Below are positions 32,491 through 43,410 of a stretch of DNA of 64,000 bases, piece by piece (position 1 is the first letter of the stretch; each line of letters opens with the position of its first letter). Origin of the DNA: Siphonodentalium dalli. Taxonomy: Eukaryota > Mollusca > Scaphopoda > Gadilida > Siphonodentaliidae. The stretch is from the NCBI GenBank assembly GCA_032622095.1, contig CP136066.1, positions 117,019,319 through 117,083,318 on the forward strand, written 5' to 3'. The position numbers and the translations under genes are program-made. Under the pieces are notes generated by a model, which saw only the letters and a list, made by a program, of their open reading frames with translations, was not told the DNA's origin and made no database searches.

Positions 32491-32499
32491 TGAGAAATA

Positions 32500-33320
32500 A
32501 GGTCATACGTAATGACATTAAACTCAAGAAAACCCGCGAAAACAAAACAAAATCACATTTAATGTTTTAAGTTATTTCCTTCATAAAAAGAATCTTCGTG
32601 ATAATGAATCCTCTCAATACTTTAGAATATAGAATTAACCTTAAAATAACAAAAACCTTCGGAATAGAGAACATTCGGAATAACGAACCTTCGGATTGGT
32701 GAACCTTCGGAATAACGAACATTCAGAGAAATTTCGGAATAGTGGACCGTCGGGATAGTGAACCTTCGGAATAGAGACATGCCCCCCAATATTCATATTA
32801 TATGCCCAGAGTTCAAAGGTATGGCCCCATAAAATTCTAAATTTGGTCCTTAAAATATTGAACTCCAAATTGGAGCCCACACAGAACTCACTTAAGTCAA
32901 CTGTACCTGTGTCATGTCCCAATGCGGGAGGGTCCATATATACCACAACATTCATATTATATGCCAAGAATTCAAAGGTATGGGCCCACGTAATGACATA
33001 AAATCTCAAGAAAACCCGCGAAAACAAAACAAAATCACATTTAATGTTCTAAGTTATTTCCTCCTGTATCTGTATCGGTATGCGCGCAGGATCAGTTCGG
33101 ATGTGAACGCACACTCCATAAAAAGAATCTTCGTAATAATGAACCCTCTCAATACTTTAGAATATAGAATTAACCTAAAAATAACAAAAAACTTCGGAAT
33201 AGAGAACCTTCGGAATAGCGAACCTTCGGAATAGTGAACCTTCGAAATAGCAAATATTCAGAATAGAGAACCTTCGGAATAGTGGACCTTCGGGATAGCG
33301 AACCTTCATAATAGAAACAT
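32500..33320. repeat. ~490-bp tandem duplication, each copy ending in a 17-bp minisatellite
   Basis: The block from AATGACATTAAA/AATGACATAAAA through ACCCGCGAAAACAAAACAA, TTTAATGTT.TAAGTTATTT and CTCAATACTTTAGAATATAG occurs twice (about 32508-32650 and 32990-33187). Each copy runs into six to eight units of the type GAACCTTCGGAATAG(C/T)G (32650-32780 and 33190-33315). The two copies differ by a 54-bp insertion in the second (33063-33116). Confidence 0.85.
33063..33116 (-). mobile_element. probable ~54-bp LINE 3'-end insertion
   Basis: Present in the second but not the first copy of the surrounding duplication. On the minus strand it ends CCGATACAGATACAG, the same hexamer tail as LINE fragment 1. 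This fits an extremely 5'-truncated retrotransposition event. Deletion of the piece from the first copy is the alternative. Confidence 0.5.
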
Positions 33321-33639
33321 GTCCCCACAATTACACCGGTGACGTAAACACATGTGCTAATCCTTGTCGTACTATCGTTACTCTATCGGTACGGTTTATA
33401 CTCAAGTACGAAAAAATACCTAACCATAATACATTCGCCCAGTGGATTATCGATCGACCACAGAATATGAAAAACTCTAATACAGCTTACACCACTGTGT
33501 GGCGTAATGAGAATAATTAATTATGCTTGACACGAAGACGAAGACTGTGAAATTCCCAGAATGAAATAAATACGATGTAAACGCGACGGTGTGGATAATG
33601 CAAAAAAAGATGAATATGAATGAAGTTAATTAAAAGCTA

Positions 33640-33996
33640 GACCGACGAACCGACCCATCAAAGCTCAGAGTGATTAGATATCGATTTTTGAAATATATTA
33701 TTATTCACCACCTGTACTTTTTAGTGACCTGGAAAAAAGTCAACGACCCGACGGTCTCGGACCAAATTGCGAATGAAGATGGATAACTATAAAATCAAGT
33801 GGCTTTCGTTGAACAAAATGTTGATAAGTAACATGTTTTGGGCAATGTTATACTATATATAGTTGACTTGTTAGCATTATATTTGGACAATTAATTGATT
33901 CTGATAACTGAAGCGGCATTTTTTTTTAATTGTTGTTGTTGTTGTTGTTGGACTCTGATGATATGGGGACCATCGAATCGGATTGAGAACCTTTAA
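33640..33996. mobile_element. TTAA element family A, copy 2, left end missing
   Basis: The right end CGGATTGAGAACCTTTAA and the internal blocks GATGGATAACTATAAAATCA, AACAAAATGTTGATAA and TAGTTGACTTGTTAGCATTA match the reverse complement of the complete copy at 6773-7201. The left terminal repeat is not found. A (TTG)n run lies near 33940. Confidence 0.75.
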
Positions 33997-34033
33997 TTGG
34001 ATAGTAATTAGATGAATAATTATGCAATTTACA

Positions 34034-34490
34034 TTAAAGGTACTCAATCCGAACAGAGGGTCCCCATCTCAACAGATTCCAACAACAACAATCCGATCAG
34101 AGGGTCCTATATTACTATTTCTTTGGCTTTGGGGGTAAAACATATTTGATTCGAGTCGAGGAACCCATCAAACAAAGCTCAGAGTTATTAGATATTGATT
34201 TTTGAAATTGTTATTTCGAGATGAGTACTAATAATTGCCTTCAACTGCCGTAATCTGCTCGGGATGTGTACACCAACATCTATTCAAACACACAAGGATG
34301 GATAACTCTAAAATTAAGTGGTAATAATAACGCAATTTTGACTGAGTTCTGGGCCAGAAAGTATTCCCGATAATGAAAAATAATAGATTTCTAAAATCGA
34401 TATCTAACAAATCTGAGCTTTGATTGGTGACTTCCTCGACTCGAATCAAATATTTTTGACCCCCGAAGCCATTGAAATAGTAATTGAGAG
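34034..34490. mobile_element. TTAA element family A, copy 3, rearranged
   Basis: It begins TTAAAGGTACTCAATCCGA. Then come a block like the reverse complement of the complete copy's right part (CTTTGGCTTTGGGGGTAAAA, ATTCGAGTCGAGGAACCCAT), GATGGATAACTCTAAAATTA, and a second piece in the opposite orientation ending CCCCGAAGCCATTGAAATAG. Two oppositely oriented parts imply a nested or fold-back copy. No right terminal repeat. Confidence 0.65.
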
Positions 34491-34499
34491 GAGTTTTTT

Positions 34500-35720
34500 T
34501 ATAATAGAAACATCCAACCATCGTTTCCTTCCGAAATTTCCAACTTCTGTTCTCCCAGCCACGAATTTAATATATAAAGAGCGTTTGTTTTCAATTTTTT
34601 CAGAGTATATTAAAGTTCGTTTTGAAAAGTTTCTTTACACTTGTTGTTTGCTGTCGAACATTGGTCAACTTTAGTATGAGAAAAAGGGTGACATTGTATG
34701 AGAGGGACGTTATCAGAGAGAGTTCTTAGGGTGACGGCTCGGTGCAATTTTCGACCGTCCCGTGAAACAGTCCGTTTTCTCAACTTGACTAATTTGAACT
34801 CCATACGATACTTAATTAACATTTTTCACCTGGTACTTGAAACATTCCAACTGATCATAAATTCCAACCAAATCACCCCCTATAATTGGACAGTTTCTAA
34901 CCAAGAGCGAATTAATGTCACATTTTGAACAATAAATATTGGCTGTTTATTTACAAGAACAGATACGGTACACCATATCATTGTCTCTTTCCGAATTTCC
35001 AACTGCTGCATTCGCAACTGTTATGGGCGGTCTTATCCATCCATACAAGAAGTTTTATTTTTGTTCCCTGGTATATATAACATAAGAAATATGAATCGAA
35101 GACCCCCTGGACACGCGTCTATCAATTAATATTGATTTACTTTCAAACGTTCTGCTATTATACATATATACAATTTGAGACAATTACTTTTTACGGTTGG
35201 CGGAAATGTTCGGAGCGTAGCAAGCACAAAACTCTATCTCTATCTGAGATCGCCTGAAAGTTTCATGACGATCTATTCTAAAAATAGTAACAAAAAATGT
35301 CCCAATTAATTATCGCATTGTATAAGAAAATGTTTATATAAAAAAAATACTATTAATCGACAGAAGCGTATCCGGACAGGACTGGTGTCTTCGACTCATT
35401 TCTATTATTGTATATGAATTATGTAAAGCGTATTTAGGAAGAAATGATCCAACCTTAAAACGTATTATCGTGGGACACGCATCGCATCGGTAGTTCAGTG
35501 TAGGTACATACTTATTCATTGGGTTTACAATAAACAGAAAAGTCTGTGGAGTCAACACATAGTAATGTAATCCAGACTTGGGGTCACTATCAACATATTA
35601 GCGCGACTTAGTGCTAGTGCAACACATCCGAGCGCAAACACATTGAAGTAAGCCAGGGGGTACTGAGTCCTGGTCAAGGGGAAATTTTGAAGAAAATAAT
35701 AGGTTCAATTCCATGCACTT
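34500..35720. other. intergenic, nothing recognised
   Basis: AT-rich sequence with several open frames under 100 codons on both strands, none with recognisable content or paired splice sites. Confidence 0.4.
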
Positions 35721-35721
35721 T

Positions 35722-36994
35722 GGGTGATTCTGCTAGTATGCATATATGAGGCGGAATATATATTCAAAATTTGGCAGTATATTATTAAACTATTAAATAC
35801 AATGAGGTACTGATATAACTGGTGTAAACAATGTGGGGCACATGTCCTCTATGCCTCTACGTCGCCTCTGATTAGATTTATCATGTGATTCTGGCAAGCA
35901 CCTCCAACTAGTCTATCTATCTATAGGTTTCTCCTAACCTTCATTATGTTGAAGTTTGAAAGGAGGCGCATGATTGTGTAGCTAGCTCATGAATTCCACG
36001 AAAAGGCGGCCATGGATACCGATAATGGGTATTTGCATCAGTGTCATGTCATCGGGGAATGTTGTTGCTTCTTCTGTATTTCATTATTACTATCCAATGA
36101 ATATATTTTGGAACGGTCATTGCCCTCACTATACAATATCTTAAACACCAGATATTGTGTGACTGGGGATCAATGATGCGCGCATGCGCAGTCAGCGCAT
36201 ATTTTCATGTTTTGCCAAATAAGGTCAAATGAACCAAAATATCATTGGTCATTCTAGGTTAATAGTGGGGCATGTGTGGAAATGTTATTTTTGTCACATT
36301 TCCCATATCACAATCTGCCTCAATTACCATAGTACAGAGCTCTCTACTTATCCCCTTTTTGCACATATATTTTAGTAAAATGACGGTTTAACACCTACCA
36401 ACAACCCGTTTCTAAGGTAAAAACAGTCGCATAGCAACCGTTGCCATGGAAAGTATTTTCGTGATTGCCCCCATATCTGAAAATAATACGTGGGACCTAA
36501 TATACAAATGTGCTAAGTTTTATGCTTTTATGACAATGTCCGCGTTTGTTACACAAAATAATATACCTAAAAAAATCGCACGGTGATTCCGTCACGCCCG
36601 TTGTGTGATTCCGTCACGGCGAACAAACCGAGTTAACTAGTAATATACACACAAGTGTGTGACAATGCGGCTTTGTTCTGCAAGTATAATGTATCTACTT
36701 TACTAATTGGGAACTTTTTCCAGGTCAGCTTGCGGAATGAGCAGGGTTCATCAATAGTACGGACCTACCCTCATATTGATGGCACTTTTTTGGTGATTCC
36801 GTCACGGACACAATTTGACCCAGAGTGAGATGATACTTAAATACACATATAGTTGTATATAATCAAACAACTTTGTATAGTATGTACAATGTTTTTTATT
36901 TTAAGCGGTACCCTACTGGTCATAATTTTAGATTTTATAGGCCACAGAAAAGTGAAATTCCGTAAAATTTGGTGATTCCGTCACGGTGGAATTC
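35722..36994. mobile_element. iteron element 2 (ends decayed)
   Basis: The word GGTGATTCCGTCACGG or a variant occurs at 36581, 36603, 36792 and 36971, four copies in one orientation within 400 bp. A possible left end GGGTGATTCTGC lies at 35722, and the reverse complement of the last stretch reads GAATTCCACCGTGACGG, resembling the ends of the other iteron elements. The block with GCATAGCAACCGTTGCCATGG and CCATATCTGAAAAT (36425-36488) is also found inverted in iteron element 1 (about 28655-28715). No coding content. The iteron cluster is clear; the element borders are uncertain. Confidence 0.5.
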
Positions 36995-37079
36995 ATGAGC
37001 TATACAATTTTGGTGTGCAATAGTTTTGGTGAATTTTGGATTTTATTTAAAAACATGATAAAAACTCAGATTATGTACA

Positions 37080-37510
37080 TGTTTGTTAGCATGTCAGAGG
37101 CACTGCTTGGGTAGTTGTAGATGTTCAGTGTGTACCTGGCTGCTCTGTGTTGGACCATTTCTATTTGGTATCTTAGGTATGCTTGCAATGGGTGCCATAT
37201 GGTTGAGCAATATTCTAGCTTAGGGCAAACATACTTATGTTTCATAAGCTAGTTCTTTTGTTTTATGGTTATTTGTCCTGATGTTTCTTCTGATGAATCT
37301 TAATGAGGCATTGGCTTTGTTTGTGATGTTATTTATGTGAGTATTCCATGACATATCTTTACAGATGTTTATTCCTAGATATTTTGCCTTTTCTGTGCTG
37401 TTCAGTTTCTGATGGTGGAGGTAGTAATCATGGATTATAGGTTCTTTTTCATATGTATGTGGATTATTTCACATTTGTCGATATTGAATGCCATTTGATT
37501 TAAACAATAT
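37080..37510 (-). pseudogene. LINE fragment 3: CR1/Jockey-like, broken
   Basis: On the minus strand the frame reads EPIIHDYYLHHQKLNSTEKA, then KYLGINICKDMSWNTHINNI and TNKANASLRFIRRNI, then stop codons within the next block. This is the same post-palm region as LINE fragment 1 (KYLG/RYLG, W.THI, KAN..L.F.RRN). It lacks the catalytic domain and a 3' tail and carries several stops. Confidence 0.8.
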
Positions 37511-37697
37511 CTATTTGCCCCAATTAATATTACATTTATGATGAACAACATTTTGATGATGGAAACATGAGTAGAATAGAAATGGGGAAGATGATCTAGC
37601 AGCAATCATATATCAGCTTTTGTTGAGCTATCTCTTCAGGCAGGTAGAAAGATTGTATAGAAATAAAGAAAGCGTGAATGGCAAGTGGCCGAGTTCG

Positions 37698-37723
37698 ATA
37701 TATATATATATATATATATATAT
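37698..37723. repeat. (TA)n microsatellite
   Basis: An alternating TA run of about 13 units, next to the LINE fragment. Confidence 0.9.
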
Positions 37724-37729
37724 GTGTAA

Positions 37730-39429
37730 TTGTACAGACAAATTTACAATATGTGTTGAAAGGATAAATATAAGCTTAGGAAGGTAATAAGGAAAGGAGG
37801 TATATTCACGAGGAATACGAGACAGAAAGGTAGAGCGTTAGAGATAAAGAGTGTGTATGTGAAATAAAAGTCGGTACCATGCATTGTTGTTAAAATTTTG
37901 AAACTAACTTATGAAACTAACCATTTTAAAATGAGTTGTTTTGAAACTAAATACGCGAACTCAATGTGATATCGGTGCTATGCCGTTGAATTGCTAGTAT
38001 ATAGTTTGAAACGACCGCTTTTTAAAATAAAGTATTCCGTAGCTGTGAATATTTCATCATTTATTTCAGATGATATATAGCAATGGTATGCCTCCGAAAA
38101 TTAGAAATGGAGTATAATCTTGCTCAAAGTAGTTATTTTTACAAATGTATATATAACAATTAACAACACACGCCGTTTTTCTTATATATAGCCTACATTA
38201 AATTCAGTGACTCTCGATGGCGAAACAATTTTCGTTAGTTTATCGACGACAGTTGCGTCCCGAACCGAGAAGTAAATATTTACAATTGAACATATATAGT
38301 TCATGTGGTGTTTTCTATGGAGTGGTACGGTCGATCTGCTTGAGATCTTCGGCGATGTATTAGAATAGTACATTCCTCCAGTTGGCATACTGCCTGAATA
38401 CTAGCTAACTTAACACTTAACAGTATAACGCACCCGAGCAAGTACATAATATGTCTTTAAGCAAGATCTTGGTATTTAAGAAAGTCGGGTCAATATTTGA
38501 GAATGAGTCAGATCTGAGTTGAATATATCTTGGACAGAACAATAGGGGGGGGGGGGGTTGTTGTAGAGTTTGTTGAAACACTGTTCCCTCGGGTTACGTG
38601 TGATACAATAGAACACACCAATGAGAGACAGGGCAGGTTCTCTTATTTCTTGAGAACATACCACTCTTGATTAAGCCGTCACTGTTAACTATGGAAGACC
38701 GACGAAACTACCGATAATATAGTACGTAGACCCAAATACCAGAATGAAGCGCTGCAACCCTAATATCACGATATTTTACTAGAATCGGACATATCTTATT
38801 CCCAATTCATCGCCTAATGACGTTAAGATACGTTATTTCTGTACAAACATACAAAATAAGGTCGGCAAATTTTCACCCCAAATTTGCGGGGCTCTAATTC
38901 GGCATTAAAAATTAACAAAACACGATTTATATGTGTATAACTTCTCACTTGACATTTACAGTTGCCGTATGTCGACGAAGTTTTCGTATAAATGTTCGTA
39001 TCTGTCGTTTTCACAGTTCAAACGAGAAAATTAGCATATGGTAGACCATCTAGCACATAAGAAAGAGCAATTCCTATGTTAAATGATTTTGAAATAAGTT
39101 CGGTCGCTATCGATGTAACAATGCGCCTTCACTATCGAAATTAATAAAAGGATCATGTAGCTTTTATTTGTTATTTATTTTGATTTTTTTAAATACACTT
39201 AATGGGTGACATAAACTAAATTTTACTTAATCCATGCTTTTATACTTAGTTGAGTTTTAATTGGGCCTATTTTTATTGTCGGAGTGTTATAAACTGGAGA
39301 CTTTTTACGGGATCAAACAAAGCGGGTCGGTGCTGTTAGCGTTAAGTTTTATGCATAAACCAACATTTTAGCGAAAATATTTGGGTTATTTTGCATCGAA
39401 AAAAAGGTTCACATTAGGAGCCGCAAGTA
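37730..39429. other. region upstream of RCOR; promoter expected here but not visible
   Basis: No exon or repeat family was recognised. It includes a 13-base G run (38545-38557). The promoter and 5' UTR of RCOR should lie at the right end of this stretch. The last 120 bases carry more CpG than the surroundings, but there is no convincing TATA box or initiator. An in-frame TAG at 39415-39417 precedes the start codon. Confidence 0.35.
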
Positions 39430-39538
39430 ATGATAATGTCGGACAGAAATGGCGATTTGAAAAACGGTCGTCGCCTAAGATCTGATAGCCCGGCGGATAG
39501 TTCGGATGACAGCAGCGGATCGGAGGATTCCGAACGTG
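39430..39538 (+). CDS. RCOR: RCOR (CoREST corepressor), first coding exon
   Basis: The exon encodes 36 residues from the ATG at 39430 (a second in-frame ATG is at 39436) plus one base. It ends at a donor G-GTAGGT in phase 1. The peptide is basic at first (LKNGRRLR) and then a Ser/Asp/Glu run (DSPADSSDDSSGSEDSER). In CoREST proteins an acidic serine stretch directly precedes the ELM2 domain, whose start is coded by the next exon (55700-55756). The leftover G plus AT of that exon makes an Asp codon, giving SER-D-HGMRVG. An in-frame TAG lies 12 bases upstream of the first ATG. CoREST is a nuclear scaffold that ties the histone demethylase LSD1/KDM1A to HDAC1/2 for gene repression. Which of the two ATGs is used is open; both have a purine at -3. 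The codon use is richer in G and C than the surrounding intron. Confidence 0.8.
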
Positions 39539-40701
39539 GTAGGTTTTACTTTAAATTTCACAAGTCTTACTCGTGCTTCAATTCTAATAACTGTCCGAAT
39601 AAATATTGAATTAATGTTGGCCAACTTCCAATACATTTCTCAGTGTAACGCATTTCTAATCCTCATTTTTGGAGTGTTTGAATCAATAATGAGGGGGTTG
39701 AATCTTTGATAGATACTTGTAACCTAACCGACCGAGCACTGCGAGCTAGGGTGACTGCAGTAGCCAGTACCTTGGCTTGGCCTGAAAATTTTACGGTAGC
39801 ATTAGCGCCTTCAGGACCGAACTTCGAAGTGTTCGCTTTAGCTTTCTTTTGGTTAATAAATGTAGAGTATATATCAAGTTCAATTAGAGCTATTGGCAAT
39901 TGAACAGCCTGTATTGGCGGGAACATTTTACTTACCGTAGCTTAAATAATAATATAAGTATTCAGTGCTGTTTTAGTGTTTATAAATTATATTGCAATTA
40001 TAGTTACAGTTAACAGTATCTAGCTGTAAGAACGACCTTTCCAGAGCCTTTATTCAGCGACAGAGAGCCTTTATACAGCGGTGTAGGATATACGATAATA
40101 GGCATTGATTGTTTAAACATTTTTATTTGGAAAAAAATTGATTTAAATAAAAAAAAAATTTTTTTTTTAAATTGAAAAAATACTAATGCCATTATAACAT
40201 CTGCCAAATTTGGTTGAAATCTGTCTGGGAGAAAAATCGCAATTAGAAACAGACAGGGCTCGATTTAACTGGATTTACATCGGAATTTGCGATGCAATTT
40301 CCAATTTCTGCCAACCAATTTACAATGAGAAAACATGTATTGGTAAGGAATGCTATACAAAATCTACTCAGTGCTGCAAAATTCTATACAAATTAAAAAA
40401 AAATTAAATCTACCCCTGGACACAGATCCTACTCTTTTATATTTATTACATGATCCGATCCTTAAGTTAATCCATTCATTCAACCAATTCTATAATAATG
40501 ATATACAATGGTCATTGTGTAACACTATTTATAAAACAGGAAATAGTGCCTGGTGTACCCAAATGTATTAAACTATTATTGTTGCGGAAACGTGACCATA
40601 GAAGCATCTGTTAGATTCATGTTTCATGACCATGTTGCATTTATTGATTTAAGTGTGTTTTGATCAAGTAATAAATAGAAGCTACAACTCGTACTAGTAT
40701 T
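39539..40701. other. RCOR intron 1, first part
   Basis: Intronic AT-rich sequence. Open frames around 39700-39926 on both strands show no recognisable product. A short imperfect tandem (GAGCCTTTAT.CAGCG) lies near 40036-40080. No element was recognised. Confidence 0.4.
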
Positions 40702-42939
40702 GGGCAATTCCATGTGACTGACATCACATTCAATTTCAACGAACTTTTTCCAGATTCATTGTGATGATATGAGCAACATTTATAAATATAAAATCTTTCT
40801 GATATGGGTGATTTTGTCTTGATCCAGGGTGCATCCAAATATGTGGATTGTTCCGAATTTAGTCAAGCGATGATAACATGGCATCATTCAATACTATTGT
40901 GACTGACATTACATGAACATATCAAGGCACTGCAGTGGGCACTGTGGAAACTTATTTTCAAATAAAATTTGTCTTAAATTTACAGAAACTCACATGATTT
41001 TTTTGGTAAGGTTTTCATGGTAGACATTTCAAAATAATGTTAATTCAAAATTTGAGCTTAGAACTGACATGAAATATATGTTGTTGCACAAACAGTGTGT
41101 GACTGACATTACATTAATTTCGTGACTGACATTACTCTATGAAATATTTCCAACAGTTTCCAATCAAAATAAGTAATTACGCCCTACCAATCATATTTTA
41201 TGGGGTTTAAATGCATTTAATATATTTTATTCTCATATACTGTGAGCATATGAACATGACATTGACTTATGTTAGCGTGACTGACATTACACAAATCTAT
41301 CGGAAGATATATGCAAACTGGATTTCAAATTTAATTTAATGGATGCGAATATATATATTCATCGCTGATTTGTTTTACATACGTACAAATGAACTAATAT
41401 CAATTAATATGAACAACTCTTTCAATTATTTATACCGGTAGTTAGTATTTCAATGACCAATCTGTCTGTGACTGACATTATATAATTGATTTTGTGTCTG
41501 ACATTATACCATGGAAAAAGAACAGAATACTACTTTGACTTTTACAATTAAATTTTGCACAGGTTTTACAGACAAAGAGTGTTCGGAGACTTGTTTAAAA
41601 GGGGAGGTGGTTTGGATAGGTTGTCCTTAATACTTTGGCCAATTTTTTAAGCACTGATATTTCTGTTGTAAATTATAGACCGAAACTAGGTTGACATTGC
41701 CATAGTCAAACTAATAACTAATAAGTTGAATAATAAATAAGTGGATGTCAGAGAATCGCCATTTTATGGCAGCCTCCTTGAAATATGATGAGCAAATACT
41801 GTAGACTTTCTCGTCGAAATTGAACAACTCATTAGCCATTACAAATGTCTGAGCACACTGTTCATTATACCTGGGGACTTGAATTTCCGATTAGATGACC
41901 TACATGTAGCTGAACTATTTTCAGTCCGCTTGTAGTTTTCTTTTAAATGCAAACAGTAGGGTATCAATTGACAGATTTACTTGAAATATTCCGTAGGTTT
42001 AGCTTGAAAAACTTCAAGCATTGATCATAATCTATAGATATCAACAGCATGTGGCGCAATAATTTGGCCAATAAATGGTGGTGTGCATATATCGACAGAA
42101 TACAATGCGCATCTTAAGAATTTGAGAATCTTTTATCAAATCATAGCTACATATAAGTTCTTAAACATTTCTTATTGTATTAAATACACATCATGTACGT
42201 ACATGTACATGTATGCAATGCTCACAATACATACTAGTACATGCATGAGAGCAGTATTCTAAATTACTAGTAGCAGAGGCACCCATATGCAAATGCATAT
42301 GTTCACAAATTCAATTATATATATATTCTTACAAGATTTTATGTCGTCTAGCGGAATAGATTAGAAACAAAATCGCAAAACTTGACTGACATTACATGCC
42401 GTGACTGACATTACATATTTCAACTCTTGCTAGTGGTCATCTTAGACATAGAAGGGCGCTTATTTTGAACACAGACATTCAGGCTCAAGTGTATTGAGTG
42501 TATCTAAGATATGGTTGTTATATAGTCAGGCATTAGAATTTTATAACAACAATGATAGTATTTTTGTGACTGACATTACATCTAGTATGGAGTTTTCTGA
42601 AAACCGATTTTTCTCGAATGGACCTCAGGGACAGGAATATCATTCTAAAATGTGTAAAAGCATGAATCTATATATTTGAATACTTAAATAGTATAGCCAC
42701 CTCTTTTGTGATTGTTATTATTTGCTCATTTATTTACAAACCACTGTGGTCAGATATTTTAGTAGCCCAAGTGGGTGGTAACAATGACATAAGCTTTCAT
42801 CACTAAAACGATGAACATGAGCGAGAAAAAAACTGTTTTCAATAACTTTAATACCATAACTATCAGATTGTCAAACTGTTTAGTCAATTTGAGTGATTTA
42901 ATTTTTTCACAAATTTCATTCTCCGTCGTGGAATTGCCC
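40702..42939. mobile_element. 2.24-kb iteron element 3 in RCOR intron 1
   Basis: The left end GGGCAATTCCATG (40702) and right end CGTGGAATTGCCC (42939) form a 13-bp inverted repeat with one mismatch. The word GTGACTGACATTACAT or a close variant recurs ten times, all in the same orientation. Copies start at 40714 (one change), 40899, 41099, 41122, 41277, 41468, 41494, 42382, 42401 and 42566. The first copy abuts the left terminal repeat. No open frame with recognisable content. Target duplication was not identified. Confidence 0.7.
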
Positions 42940-43110
42940 TACTTAGTTTATATTGAAAATTTACAAAACTCGTCCAGTAAATTAGGTTTGAACTTGTTTT
43001 ATAAATTTTGCTATACATAACAACTGGTGACTTGTTGTACATATATCATCTATATGTAGATTCTGTAAGTATTATCTCATTTATGATCATTTATATTTTA
43101 TTATAGTTGA
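42940..43110. other. RCOR intron 1 spacer
   Basis: Short spacer between iteron element 3 and the 3.1-kb inverted-repeat element. Its last bases, ATAGTTGAC, match an internal word of family A. Confidence 0.35.
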
Positions 43111-43410
43111 CAGTAAGGCGACACCAATTTTTAAGTCTGGTTTACGAACACCGCCGACAACTTTTTTTCCATTCCATGAACTTTTTTTTTTTTTTTTTTT
43201 TTACAAGTGTACTAGTATTAAACTTGGGGAATAATAGTTCAACGTTACTCAGCTAAAAGGTAGGGTTTTTAAATTAAATTATATTCGTATATGCCTGGCT
43301 AGACAATTTGTGGCTTGGAACAGTATATATCACTAATTTCCTATTAATACATGTCTCTATTTTTATTTATTTTATGACAATAAATGTCTGTTTATTTTAT
43401 ACTAATACAG

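Noticed and set aside
39706-39926. Open frames on both strands just inside RCOR intron 1
   Set aside because: No recognisable product, no convincing splice sites, and the frames overlap each other.
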